From Arcobacter sp. LC1 (GTDB lineage Bacteria > Campylobacterota > Campylobacteria > Campylobacterales > Arcobacteraceae): a stretch of DNA of 64,000 nt. Positions 17,031 to 26,214 of this stretch are shown in pieces (the stretch's first letter is position 1; each line of letters opens with the position of its first letter). Both the position numbers and the translations under genes were made by a program. Location of the stretch: contig JAACJU010000002.1 in NCBI GenBank assembly GCA_021378565.1, positions 1 through 64,000 on the forward strand, written 5' to 3'. Below the pieces are notes generated by a model. It searched no databases. It saw nothing but the letters and a program-made list of their open reading frames with translations, and was not told the DNA's origin.

Positions 17031-18728
17031 ATGTTAGGTATATTTATAACTAAAACAAAAATTTATTTTTTAGCATTTTTTATTTGCATAGTTTTTTCTT
17101 CTTGTGGTAATTCTGGTGGAGATAACGATGCAAAAACTATAGTAAAATTTTCAAATATTCAAGAATTTACTGCAAATGTTCCACTTAAGCCCCAAAGTCT
17201 AAAAGTCATTGATGGATTTGTTTCTTCCATAAAAGAAGACAATAAAGATATGAACACAACTGCAGATTTACTTGCTGAATATTCTTATGATGATATAAAA
17301 TTTGAAAAGCATGGCAATACTTATACAATATTAAATAATACTCCAACACCTATAAATGGGCTTACGATTGATTATAATAAATCTGATGTAGCTTTGCTAA
17401 AATTTTCTAAGCAAATTCCATCATTTCATGACGCTAGTTTTTCTATTTTAGATAGTGGTGAATTTAATAATATAAAATACGATAATCAAATGAGTTTATT
17501 TTTGCCTTATATTCAACAAGCTGATAGAATAAATAGAGATTGCACAGGAATAGCAGGATGTGAGTCTTCTCCTACTAAATACCAAGAAAGTCTTTATAGA
17601 ATTATTGTTTTAAATATTCATAATGCTGTTAATGAACTAGCTTTTTCAAAAAAAATCCATTCATTTTTTAAGGATAATTGTCAAAATTTTGATTTGTGTG
17701 TTGAATATATGAAAGTAGATCCAAAACTATCTTATGCAACTAGAAGTACCTTGCAATTTGGCTCAAACAAGCATTCTTTGCACTTATACGTTACACAAGA
17801 TTATGCATATGAGGGTGCAGGTTCAGGAGGAAGACCAAATCTTGATTTATATAAAGATAATTCGAGCGGTTATGCAAGTCTTTATCAAGCACATGTAAAT
17901 CCTCCTAAGCTTGCTTCAAATGATGATAGCTGGAACTATTATGGATTCTTCCATGAGATTTGTCACGGTTATTTTTTTAATCATGCAGCAGGTGACTCAA
18001 AATATGTCAAAGGTAACGGTGCTAGTGGTATGAATTCTTTTAATCAATACGGTTTTGATAAAATGTTTAGAGAATGGCAAAAATCAAACCCAGATAAAGA
18101 TAGAATTTCAGCTTTAAAAGTGCCTAAGATTTTTGTAAAAGCAGAATCAGCAGGCTCAAATCAAGTAATACTAAAATACTATTACATACCTACTAATTTT
18201 GCTTATGATAACTTAGATGTTAAGCTTATTGCAAATACTCCAATAAGTGGAAATATGAGTGTGAGTGGCAATGAAATAAAAATATCTTTAAGCAATTATT
18301 TGCAAATTCCTTTGTATATTCGCTCAAGTTCAAAAGATTATACCTATGAATCAACCTTAAGATTAAAACATACTAAATTTGCAAATTTAAAAAAATATTA
18401 TATCGGTGGCATTAAATATACTGTTTTAGATAAAAATGAAATTTTAAATAAAAATGCTAGTGCGAGAGATGTTATAAAAATATGTTCAAATATAAACGAA
18501 CCTTTGGCTACAAGAGCACAATATCAGATTTTATGGAATTATTTACAAAAAAATAATAAACTAGACGAACTTGAAAAAAAAGTATTTTTAGCAAGTGATG
18601 GACCAAATGGTGCCACAAGTTGGAGATTGACCTTTACCGATGATTTTATGAAGCATTTTTCAGACTGGGTTGATGTAAGTAAACCTTTTGGCTCAGATAA
18701 AGGTATAGTTTGTTTAAGCCCTGAGTAA
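17031..18728 (+). CDS. Putative lipoprotein with an HExxH metallopeptidase motif
   Basis: This 565-residue protein starts with a lipoprotein signal (hydrophobic 11-22, lipobox FSSC with Cys25). Residues 308-312 read HEICH within YYGFFHEICHGYFFNHAAGD, a zincin-type HExxH. Downstream there is an Asn/Gly-rich stretch and FDKMFREWQ, and the C-terminal third looks beta-rich. An M60/gluzincin-like surface peptidase is possible, but a third metal ligand cannot be placed and the family is not recognised. It is a single gene between murG and uppP. Confidence 0.55.
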   Translation: MLGIFITKTKIYFLAFFICIVFSSCGNSGGDNDAKTIVKFSNIQEFTANVPLKPQSLKVIDGFVSSIKEDNKDMNTTADLLAEYSYDDIKFEKHGNTYTILNNTPTPINGLTIDYNKSDVALLKFSKQIPSFHDASFSILDSGEFNNIKYDNQMSLFLPYIQQADRINRDCTGIAGCESSPTKYQESLYRIIVLNIHNAVNELAFSKKIHSFFKDNCQNFDLCVEYMKVDPKLSYATRSTLQFGSNKHSLHLYVTQDYAYEGAGSGGRPNLDLYKDNSSGYASLYQAHVNPPKLASNDDSWNYYGFFHEICHGYFFNHAAGDSKYVKGNGASGMNSFNQYGFDKMFREWQKSNPDKDRISALKVPKIFVKAESAGSNQVILKYYYIPTNFAYDNLDVKLIANTPISGNMSVSGNEIKISLSNYLQIPLYIRSSSKDYTYESTLRLKHTKFANLKKYYIGGIKYTVLDKNEILNKNASARDVIKICSNINEPLATRAQYQILWNYLQKNNKLDELEKKVFLASDGPNGATSWRLTFTDDFMKHFSDWVDVSKPFGSDKGIVCLSPE

Positions 18729-18801
18729 TTTATATTTAAAGTATTTTTTCACTTTATTTGACCTGATGTTTATAACTAATAATCTTATTTATTTTTATAG
18801 C

Positions 18802-19578
18802 TTAGAAATATTGAAAAAAGACTAATAAAAATATTCCAAAAATTATCCTATAAACTCCAAAGCCTACAAAAGTAAACTTTCCCAAAAACTTCATAAATAA
18901 TTTCATAGAAATTAAGGCAACTAAAAAAGCTATGACAAAACCTATCGCTAAAACATCAGCTCTAGCACCTACAAATTCGTGAAAATGTTTTAAAAAATCA
19001 TAAGCAGTTACAGCTAACATCACAGGAAAGGCAAGTAAAAAGCTGTATTTTGCAGAAGCTTTTCTAGTTAGCTTTACAAGCATAGCGCCAATTATTGTAC
19101 TTCCTGCGCGACTTGTGCCTGGAATTAAAGCAAAAACTTGGGCAAGACCTATAAAAAGTGCTTGTTTATAAGATATTTTTTCTATATCATCTAAATGCGT
19201 ATCTTTATCTTCTTTATAAAATTTTTCAACTATAAGAAATATCACACCACCAATTATAAACATAATCGCTACAATTTCTACGCTAAAGATTTCTTTTATT
19301 TGCTTAGCTAGTAAAAATCCAATGATTGCAATAGGTAAAAATGATACAAATATTTTAGTCCACAACTTAACTTTTTTAAAAGTAAATTCTTCTTTGTAAG
19401 AAAACAAAACAGCTAAAATAGCTCCTAGCTGGATAATAACTTCAAAAGCTTTTGTAAAATCGCTTTGTGCTAATCCTAAAAATTTTGAAGCAACTATCAT
19501 ATGCCCTGTTGAAGAAATAGGTAAAAATTCTGTGATACCTTCAATAATTCCTAAAATACTTGCATCAAAAATATTCAT
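18802..19578 (-). CDS. uppP: Undecaprenyl-diphosphatase UppP (BacA)
   Basis: This 258-residue polytopic membrane protein has the two BacA motifs: GITEFLPISSTGHM (residues about 14-27, with catalytic Glu and Ser) and ALIPGTSRAGSTI (catalytic Arg). It recycles undecaprenyl pyrophosphate to the monophosphate carrier used for peptidoglycan and surface glycans. Its start overlaps the stop of mqnA by four bases. Confidence 0.93.
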   Translation of the reverse strand: MNIFDASILGIIEGITEFLPISSTGHMIVASKFLGLAQSDFTKAFEVIIQLGAILAVLFSYKEEFTFKKVKLWTKIFVSFLPIAIIGFLLAKQIKEIFSVEIVAIMFIIGGVIFLIVEKFYKEDKDTHLDDIEKISYKQALFIGLAQVFALIPGTSRAGSTIIGAMLVKLTRKASAKYSFLLAFPVMLAVTAYDFLKHFHEFVGARADVLAIGFVIAFLVALISMKLFMKFLGKFTFVGFGVYRIIFGIFLLVFFQYF

Positions 19579-20252
19579 TTAAAACCTTTGTTTACATTTC
19601 TTGCCAAAATAAAAAATTTTCTTAAAGCTTTTTGCTCTTTTGGCCCGATATTATAACTAATCTTTTCTAAATAACTTAAGATTTGTTTTGGCGTAACTCC
19701 TGTATTTTTTGCATATTTATCTAGGATATATCTAGGAATTTTGACTTTAGTTTGCAAAAAATTATGAGTAAGTTTTTTATAATATTCTCCGTGCTTGTTG
19801 TAGCTTAGCCTTGCAAAGACAAAAGGAAGATTGTATTTTTCATGCCAAAACTTAGCTAAATCAATAATATCTTCTTTCTTTTCTTTATTGTTGTGCCAAA
19901 AATAAAGAGCCTTATCCCCCATAATAACTTTGCCATCAAGTCCTAAAACTTTGCAAAGGGCATTTGAAGTAGCTGATTCTTTGTCTTTTTCATAAGCTCC
20001 CTTTTGTACTAAAACTGATAAAACTTCTTTTTGTGCCACTATGCCAACATTTAAAGATTTTTCTTTTTGTGAGGCAATTGATGAAATAAAGCCTGCATTT
20101 ACTCTTTTTTTATTTACTTGAACATTTATTTTAGCTGGATAAGTTTTTTTATATCTAATTGTTCCTTTTATTTGAGAAGAACTTATGTATTTTTTTATAA
20201 AAGTTTCAAAAGGCAATAGATTTATATAATCTATTTTTGCGAAAATCATCAA
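19575..20252 (-). CDS. mqnA: Chorismate dehydratase MqnA (futalosine pathway)
   Basis: This 225-residue protein has a periplasmic-binding-like fold: DYINLLPFETFIKK, NAGFISSIASQK, MGDKALYFW, then DLAKFWHEKYNLPFVFARL. This pattern is typical of epsilonproteobacterial MqnA, which converts chorismate to 3-enolpyruvylbenzoate, the first step of menaquinone synthesis through futalosine. The start is either of two adjacent Met codons. It is coupled to uppP. Confidence 0.82.
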   Translation of the reverse strand: MMIFAKIDYINLLPFETFIKKYISSSQIKGTIRYKKTYPAKINVQVNKKRVNAGFISSIASQKEKSLNVGIVAQKEVLSVLVQKGAYEKDKESATSNALCKVLGLDGKVIMGDKALYFWHNNKEKKEDIIDLAKFWHEKYNLPFVFARLSYNKHGEYYKKLTHNFLQTKVKIPRYILDKYAKNTGVTPKQILSYLEKISYNIGPKEQKALRKFFILARNVNKGFK

Positions 20253-20689
20253 TATTTCCTTAATTTTTTTCTTATAATAATAAAATTTTTATAAAATAAT
20301 AGTTAAGTCAAGTTATTACAATATTTTTTTATGAAATACGATGATAAATAAGTGCTTTTATTACTTCGTTCTTAATTTATCTGTTAAATAATATACTAAT
20401 TATTATATTAAGTTTTTATTTATAATTAAATAAGATTAAGAATAATATTACATTATTATACAAAGTATTAGTTTATAATAATTGGAGTAAAATCGCTTTA
20501 TGCAAGATAAGATTTCTTTTAGAGAAATTTTAAAAGAGGACAATAAAAGGGTTATTTTGTAGGATTAGTTTAAGATTTAGCTTGAGTTTCGAGCTTTATT
20601 TTAAAAGGTATCTTTTGCAAAACAAGTATTTTAGTATTTAGATTTTCTAAGTTTAAAATATTTGTTTCATTCTAAAGGGAGGATAAGCA
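20253..20689. other. Intergenic region upstream of haoC
   Basis: This 437-base A/T-rich gap lies between the divergent mqnA and haoC genes. I see no structured RNA and no convincing gene. A 20-codon frame (20500-20562) has a poorly spaced ribosome site. The promoter of haoCA must lie here; GGGAGGATAAGCA is the ribosome site just before haoC. Confidence 0.5.
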
Positions 20690-21241
20690 ATGGATAAATA
20701 TAAGGGAAGTAAAAATTTCAAATTTTACCTCATTGTCGTAGTGATAGCTATCGTAGTATTCATATTTTTAGGATTACTCGGAGTTGGAGCTGTGAAAATG
20801 ACGGGGACTAAGAATTTTTGCACAGTATGTCATAGCATGAAACCTATGGCTCTTTCGTACGAAGCTGATGTACATGGTGGAAATAACAAAACAGGCCTTA
20901 GGGTTGAATGTGTTTATTGTCACTTACCTCAGACTAGTACTTTAGCTTATTTGTTTGTAAAAGCTAAAACAGGGCTTCATCATATTTATGCGGAAAGTTT
21001 TTATAACTTGAAAAAATTTGATTGGCAGGAAAATAGAAAGCATAGAGAAAGTTTTACTTATGACAGTGCATGTTTGAAATGTCATAGTAATCTTGAAAAT
21101 GCGACTATGTCAAACCTAAAAGCATTCAATGGACACAGAGCATATTTTGCTAAAACAACAAAACAAACTTGTGTATCTTGTCATCCAAGTGCTGGACATA
21201 AAAATCTAGGTATTTATCTAGATAAAATGTCAAAAAAATAA
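20690..21241 (+). CDS. haoC: NapC/NrfH-type tetrahaem cytochrome c, quinol-oxidising partner of HaoA
   Basis: This 183-residue protein has one N-terminal membrane anchor (about 12-32) and four CxxCH haem sites (CTVCH, CVYCH, CLKCH, CVSCH). It is of the NapC/NirT/NrfH class that takes electrons from menaquinol. The first motif is followed by SMKP, as in NrfH-like proteins. Only 11 bases separate it from the octahaem cytochrome, so the two form a complex-encoding operon. Confidence 0.88.
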   Translation: MDKYKGSKNFKFYLIVVVIAIVVFIFLGLLGVGAVKMTGTKNFCTVCHSMKPMALSYEADVHGGNNKTGLRVECVYCHLPQTSTLAYLFVKAKTGLHHIYAESFYNLKKFDWQENRKHRESFTYDSACLKCHSNLENATMSNLKAFNGHRAYFAKTTKQTCVSCHPSAGHKNLGIYLDKMSKK

Positions 21242-21252
21242 GGAGAGAGAAA

Positions 21253-22602
21253 ATGTTTAAAAAAATAATCTTAGTCATGCTTGTAACAAGTGGCTTGTTA
21301 TTTGCGGCTAAAGTAGGCGATGTTACGGGGACTAAAACATTAAAAGTCGATATGAATATGACAAAGTTAGCAGCTTCATGTGTACAATGTCATGCCAAAA
21401 AAACACCTGGTCAGGTGAATGAGTGGCGAAAAAGTAGACACGGACACGTTGGGGTTTCATGTCTTGATTGCCATGTGGTTAAAAAAGACAGTCCTTTGGC
21501 TGGACAAAATTGCCCAGGTGTAAAAGGAACTAACACTTATATCTCAGTTGTAGTTACTCCAAAAACTTGTAAAAGATGCCATCCAAATGAAGTCAAACAA
21601 TTTGACCAAAGTGGACACGCAAGAGCAGCTATTCAAATTAAATCTAAAGCTGGTATGCAAGCTTTGATGCATAAAGTTGAAGCTATGGGAGACCATAAAT
21701 TTATAAATTCTCCTGAAGCAACTGGTTGTATGCAATGTCATGGTACAGTTGTTAAAGTTAAAAATGGAGTTCCAGATCCTGCTACTTGGCCAAATATTGG
21801 TATAGGTAACGTTTATCCTGATGGAAGTGTTGGAAATTGTATTTCTTGCCATAGTGGACATTTATTCTCTATAGCAGAATCAAGAAAACCAACTGCTTGT
21901 GCATCTTGTCACTTGGGACCTGATCATCCAGATAAAGAGATTTATAACAACTCTCAACATGGACACATATTTAATTCTGAAGGTTCAACTTGGAATTATA
22001 CTGCAGCACCTGACGCTTGGGAAGCAGGAGATTATAGAGCTCCAACTTGCGCGGTTTGCCATATGAGTGGAATAGGTTCTTTAAAATCAACTCACAATGT
22101 AAGTTTGAGATTAAAATGGAATCTTTGGGCACCAATTTCAAAATTAAGAAATGGCGGTTATGAAACTGCAGTTCCAAATTATTTGAAAAAAGGTAAATTT
22201 ACTAAAGGAAATCCATTAGCTGGAAATCCAAAAGGTAGTGCAGCGGCACGTGCGCAAATGAAATTAGTTTGTAAATCTTGTCACGTAAAAACATTTACTA
22301 ATAACTTCTTTATAATGGCAGATCAACATGTAGGACTTTACAATGTTTATGCTAAAGAAGCTAAAAAAATGTTTGATACTCTTAAAAAAAGAGGGCTTAT
22401 CAAAAAAGACAAATGGTCTGATACCGTATTTAAAACTTGGTACCATTTATGGCATCATGAAGGTAGAAGAATGAGACAAGGCGCTTTAATGGGTGGATCT
22501 GATTTTGCTCACTGGAATGGAGTATTCGTACTTCAACAAGACATTAGAGTTATTAGAACCATTTACAATAAAAGAATGAAAAGTGGTAAAATAGAAGATT
22601 AA
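21253..22602 (+). CDS. haoA: Octahaem cytochrome c of the epsilonproteobacterial Hao type
   Basis: This 449-residue protein has a signal peptide (cleavage near FAA, residue 19) and eight CxxCH sites: CVQCH, CLDCH, CKRCH, CMQCH, CISCH, CASCH, CAVCH and CKSCH. The C-terminal YHLWHHEGRRMRQGA and FAHWNGVFVLQQD regions resemble hydroxylamine oxidoreductase. Known epsilon-Hao enzymes reduce nitrite and hydroxylamine to ammonium in the periplasm rather than oxidise. It is coupled to haoC and followed by a strong terminator. Confidence 0.88.
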   Translation: MFKKIILVMLVTSGLLFAAKVGDVTGTKTLKVDMNMTKLAASCVQCHAKKTPGQVNEWRKSRHGHVGVSCLDCHVVKKDSPLAGQNCPGVKGTNTYISVVVTPKTCKRCHPNEVKQFDQSGHARAAIQIKSKAGMQALMHKVEAMGDHKFINSPEATGCMQCHGTVVKVKNGVPDPATWPNIGIGNVYPDGSVGNCISCHSGHLFSIAESRKPTACASCHLGPDHPDKEIYNNSQHGHIFNSEGSTWNYTAAPDAWEAGDYRAPTCAVCHMSGIGSLKSTHNVSLRLKWNLWAPISKLRNGGYETAVPNYLKKGKFTKGNPLAGNPKGSAAARAQMKLVCKSCHVKTFTNNFFIMADQHVGLYNVYAKEAKKMFDTLKKRGLIKKDKWSDTVFKTWYHLWHHEGRRMRQGALMGGSDFAHWNGVFVLQQDIRVIRTIYNKRMKSGKIED

Positions 22603-22620
22603 TATCTTCAAAATTTAAAA

Positions 22621-22647
22621 CAAAGAGCTTAGCTCTTTGTTTTTTTA
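22621..22647 (+). terminator. Rho-independent terminator of haoCA
   Basis: CAAAGAGCTTAGCTCTTTG is a perfect 9-bp stem around a single base, followed by TTTTTTT. It lies 18 bases after the haoA stop. Confidence 0.88.
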
Positions 22648-23011
22648 TTTACTTATACACTTACTCAAAAACTATCAAATATATACGAAATCTAAAAAAT
22701 CTAAAAAATTTAAACACATAAAAACTCAATAAAAAACTTTTAACATAAAATTATAAATCCTATCAAGTCTTCATATTTCAAAAATTTCTAGTTTATTTAT
22801 GCTTGGTTATATAGTCCAATACAAAGGTTTTAAAAGCTTAAGATATAAGCAAATGATAAAAGTCAAAAGAGGACTTGATTCACTTGTTTATTGATATTTG
22901 AGGATAAAAACAACACCATAAACGATTTAGCTAAAGCTTTGAGGAGGTATTTAAATTTTAATGCTTTTACTTAGAAAAAATATGCTAAAATAAATAAAAA
23001 AAGGATAGCGT
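22648..23011. other. Gene-free spacer between haoA and moaD
   Basis: About 360 A/T-rich bases. A plus-strand frame from 22799 reads MLGYIVQYKGFKSLRYKQM and continues for 31 residues, then contains several stops. It could be a decayed gene but is not recognisable. AAAAAAGGATAGCGT before 23012 is the moaD ribosome site. Confidence 0.45.
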
Positions 23012-23233
23012 ATGGTACGTGTTGAATTTTTAGGACCAATTGGAAAAGATGGTATAGAGCTTGATGTTGAAAATGTAGAGCAATTAGCAAAGCATTTAAA
23101 ACAAGATAAAGATATGAATGCTTGGCTTGATATTTCTGCTTTGGCTGTTAATGATGTATTGGTATCTTCAAAAAGTTGCAAGTTAAATGATGGAGATAGA
23201 GTTTCAATTTTACCTCCTGTTTGTGGCGGTTAA
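23012..23233 (+). CDS. moaD: Molybdopterin synthase small subunit MoaD
   Basis: This 73-residue beta-grasp protein ends in PPVCGG; the terminal Gly-Gly carries the thiocarboxylate that supplies dithiolene sulfur for molybdopterin. SALAVNDVLVS and LNDGDRVSILPPV match MoaD. moaE begins one base after the stop, so the two synthase subunits are made together. Confidence 0.9.
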   Translation: MVRVEFLGPIGKDGIELDVENVEQLAKHLKQDKDMNAWLDISALAVNDVLVSSKSCKLNDGDRVSILPPVCGG

Positions 23234-23234
23234 A

Positions 23235-23678
23235 ATGGAAGGACTTTGTATTTATGATGGCGATTTGGATGTACAAAAAATAACATCATCTTGGTATGAA
23301 AAATACAAAACTTCTAACTATGGTGCTTTGATTAATTTTATTGGAGTTGTAAGAGAAGAAAATGGCATACAAGGGCTTAGCTTTGACATTTATGAACCTA
23401 TTTTAAATTTATGGTTTAAAGCATGGCAAGAAAAGGCAAAAAAACAAAAAGCTATAGTGCTTATGGCACATAGCCTAGGAAATGTGCCAAACCATAAAAG
23501 CTCTTATATCGCAGGGATTTGTTCTCCTCAGCGAAGAGTAGGGCTTGAATTAATAGATGAGTTTGTTGAAGATTTTAAAAAAAATGCACCGATTTGGAAA
23601 TATGATTTAATAAATAATAAAAGAATTTATGCAAAAGAGAGAAGTACCGCTTTAAGTGGTGCTGGAATTTTGAGTTAG
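23235..23678 (+). CDS. moaE: Molybdopterin synthase catalytic subunit MoaE
   Basis: This 147-residue protein starts at the ATG just after the moaD stop; a longer upstream frame inside moaD is less likely. MoaE features: GALINFIGVVRE, then MAHSLGNVP, and the C-terminal DLINNKRIYAKERSTAL carrying the basic active-site region. It inserts two sulfurs into precursor Z. MEGLCIYDGDLDV at the N-terminus is typical for the genus. Confidence 0.9.
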   Translation: MEGLCIYDGDLDVQKITSSWYEKYKTSNYGALINFIGVVREENGIQGLSFDIYEPILNLWFKAWQEKAKKQKAIVLMAHSLGNVPNHKSSYIAGICSPQRRVGLELIDEFVEDFKKNAPIWKYDLINNKRIYAKERSTALSGAGILS

Positions 23679-23735
23679 AATTTAGAAAATATAAAAATAA
23701 ATAAAGAAAAAGAAATACAAAACAAAGAAGTAAAA

Positions 23736-24527
23736 ATGAGAGTAGATTTGCATAATCACACAAGTTTGTGCAACCACGCTAGTGGAAATATGGAAGAATA
23801 TATTATTCAAGCTATAAAATTAGGTATTGATGTTTTTGGATTTAGTGAGCATGCTCCTATGCAATATGATAAAAAATACAGAATGAGTTTAGATGATATG
23901 CCTTTTTATGAAGAAAGCATAAAATTTTTGCAAGAAAAATATAGTGGACAAATACAAATAAAAAAATCTTTTGAAGTAGACTTTTTGCAAGACCTTGTTT
24001 TAGATGAGATTAAAAATGCTAAAGTTGATTATCTGATAGGTTCAGTTCATTTCTTAAGAGATAAAAAGTCTTTTTGGTCTTTTGATGATCCTGAATTTAT
24101 AGGCGGATATGAAAATAAAAATATTGATAAGCTTTGGCTTGAATATTTTGAAGCTATTGAGCAACTTGCAAAATCAAGACTTTTTGATGTGCTAGGACAT
24201 ATAGACTTATTGAAGCTATTTAAATTTTTGCCGAAAAAAGAAATAAAAAGTCTAGCTTTGGGAGCTTTAAAAGAAGTAAAAAAAGCAAATATGGTACTTG
24301 AAATAAATTCAGCTGGTTTTGATAAGCCTATAAAAGAGCAGTACCCTTCAAAAGATATTTTGGAATTAGCCTTTGAGCTTGGTATTAATATCACTTTTGG
24401 AAGTGATGCCCATAGTATTGCACAAGTTGGAAGACACTATTTAAAATGCACAAAACTAGCCAAAGATATTGGATATAAAAAATGCGTAATTTTTTCAAAC
24501 AAAGAAAAAGAGCTAGTTGATTTTTAA
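23736..24527 (+). CDS. PHP-family histidinol-phosphatase (HisJ/HisK-like)
   Basis: This 263-residue protein has the PHP metal motifs DLHNHTSLCNHASG (residues 4-17), GFSEHAPM, a mid-protein IGSVHFL, GHIDLLKLF and a C-terminal TFGSDAHS. PHP phosphatases of this size usually hydrolyse histidinol phosphate in histidine synthesis. Other PHP phosphatase substrates remain possible, as no his genes flank it. Confidence 0.82.
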   Translation: MRVDLHNHTSLCNHASGNMEEYIIQAIKLGIDVFGFSEHAPMQYDKKYRMSLDDMPFYEESIKFLQEKYSGQIQIKKSFEVDFLQDLVLDEIKNAKVDYLIGSVHFLRDKKSFWSFDDPEFIGGYENKNIDKLWLEYFEAIEQLAKSRLFDVLGHIDLLKLFKFLPKKEIKSLALGALKEVKKANMVLEINSAGFDKPIKEQYPSKDILELAFELGINITFGSDAHSIAQVGRHYLKCTKLAKDIGYKKCVIFSNKEKELVDF

Positions 24528-24616
24528 GTTTTTAAATATTGTACAAAAAATAAACAGAAATTTTCTTTAGTTTTTGCTAATTTGGGATACAATAAAATAA
24601 AACTTTAGGAGAAAAT

Positions 24617-26044
24617 ATGGCTAAGTTTGTTAAAAATATTGATGATTTTTTTGTCTTTTGTAAGAGTAATGAAGTTGAGTTTGTTGATTTAAGATTTACA
24701 GATTTAAAAGGTATTTGGCATCATCTAACGTATAAAATGACCGCAGTTGATAAAGATATTTTAGAAAAAGGTTTTCCTTTTGATGGCTCGTCTATTGAAG
24801 CTTGGCAACCTATTAATAAATCTGATATGATTTTAAAAGCAGATATAGAAAGTGCTTTTATAGATCCTTTCACAGCTGATAGCACTATTATTGTTTTTTG
24901 TGATGTTTATGATATTTATAAAGACGCTTTATATGAAAAATGCCCTAGATCGATTGCTAAAAAAGCCTTATTGCATTTGGAAAAATCAGGCATTGGAGAT
25001 GATGCTTATTTTGGACCTGAAAATGAATTTTTTGTTTTTGATGATGTAAAAATAATTGATGGGATAAATGAATCTTATTATAAAGTTGATTCTGATGAAG
25101 GATGCTGGAGCGACAACAAAAATATTGATGGTGGAAATATAGGACATCGCCCAAGAACAAAAGGTGGCTATTTTCCAGTTCAGCCAACAGATTCTATGGT
25201 GGATTTAAGAGCTGAAATGATGCAAGTACTTGAACAAGTTGGACTTGATGTTATCTTAGGGCATCACGAAGTAAGTCAAGGGCAGGGCGAAATTGGTATT
25301 AAATTTGCTAACTTGGTTGAAGCTGCTGATAATGTGCAAAAATATAAATATGTTATTAAAATGGTGGCACATCTAAACGGTAAAACTGCTACTTTTATAC
25401 CTAAGCCTTTATATGGGGACAACGGAAGTGGAATGCATACGCACCAATCTATTTGGAAAAATGGTAAAAACTTATTTTATAAAAAAGGTGAATATGGCAA
25501 TTTGAGCGAAGTAGCTAAGCAGTATTTAGCTGGAGTTTTTAAACATGCTAGAGCTGTGGCAGCTTTTACAAATGCTAGTACAAATTCTTATAAAAGATTA
25601 ATTCCAGGTTTTGAAGCACCTTGTATTTTGACTTATTCTTCGCAAAATCGTTCAGCATCTTGTAGAATACCTTATGGCTCAGGAGAAGCAGCTACTAGGA
25701 TTGAACTTAGATTTCCTGATTCAACAGCTTGCCCTTATTTAGCTTTTGCGGCTATGCTTTTAGCAGGGCTTGATGGAATTAAAAATAAATTTGAAGCAGC
25801 ACCTCCTATGGATGAAGATTTATTTGAATTATCTCTTGATGAAATTAGAGAAAGAAATATTCCGCAAATGCCTCATACTTTAAGGGGAGCTTTGGAAGCT
25901 TTGATTAGAGATAATGATTTCTTAAAACCTGTTATGACTAAAGAATTTATTGATACTTATCAAGCTCATAAGTTTGAGACTCAAGTTTGGCCAATGGAAG
26001 CTAGACCTACACCTTTTGAATTTTTAAGCACTTATTCTTGCTAG
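24617..26044 (+). CDS. glnA: Glutamine synthetase type I
   Basis: This 475-residue protein has the GS signatures: [20 protein letters not shown] (metal-binding Glu), [39 protein letters not shown] and NRSASCRIP. It makes glutamine from glutamate, ammonia and ATP. The start follows TTTAGGAGAAAAT. It is the last chromosomal gene before the prophage and has its own terminator. Confidence 0.96.
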   Translation: MAKFVKNIDDFFVFCKSNEVEFVDLRFTDLKGIWHHLTYKMTAVDKDILEKGFPFDGSSIEAWQPINKSDMILKADIESAFIDPFTADSTIIVFCDVYDIYKDALYEKCPRSIAKKALLHLEKSGIGDDAYFGPENEFFVFDDVKIIDGINESYYKVDSDEGCWSDNKNIDGGNIGHRPRTKGGYFPVQPTDSMVDLRAEMMQVLEQVGLDVILGHHEVSQGQGEIGIKFANLVEAADNVQKYKYVIKMVAHLNGKTATFIPKPLYGDNGSGMHTHQSIWKNGKNLFYKKGEYGNLSEVAKQYLAGVFKHARAVAAFTNASTNSYKRLIPGFEAPCILTYSSQNRSASCRIPYGSGEAATRIELRFPDSTACPYLAFAAMLLAGLDGIKNKFEAAPPMDEDLFELSLDEIRERNIPQMPHTLRGALEALIRDNDFLKPVMTKEFIDTYQAHKFETQVWPMEARPTPFEFLSTYSC

Positions 26045-26059
26045 AATTTTGCTAGATTT

Positions 26060-26081
26060 AACCCCAAGATTTTTGGGGTTA
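26060..26081 (+). terminator. Terminator downstream of glnA
   Basis: AACCCCAAGATTTTTGGGGTT is an 8-bp stem with a short loop, 16 bases after the glnA stop, followed by an A/T-rich stretch. Confidence 0.75.
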
Positions 26082-26195
26082 AAATTATATTTTCTCTTTA
26101 TGCTTTTACGCTTTAAAAACCTATTTTGACTTATTAGAATATTCTTTAATGTTTAGTTAACGAACATAACGATACCATCGGCTCTACAGCCTGAC

Positions 26196-26212
26196 TGTGC
26201 AGTTTTTGTGTA
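26196..26212. other. attL: attL core candidate
   Basis: TGTGCAGTTTTTGTGTA is repeated exactly at 63421-63437 and lies two bases from the integrase stop codon. It lies in the glnA-PBP1A intergenic region, not in a tRNA gene. Confidence 0.8.
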
Positions 26213-26214
26213 GA

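Noticed and set aside
20500-20562. A 20-codon frame (MQDKISFREILKEDNKRVIL) upstream of haoC
   Set aside because: The GGAG site is too far from its ATG, no family fits, and it could occur by chance.
23187-23234. Longer start for moaE inside moaD
   Set aside because: The extra 16 residues are read from moaD in another frame; the ATG at 23235 right after the moaD stop gives the normal MoaE N-terminus.
26161-26212. tRNA fragment as the integration site
   Set aside because: The sequence around the 17-mer has no tRNA-like arms, and no tRNA gene is seen at either end.
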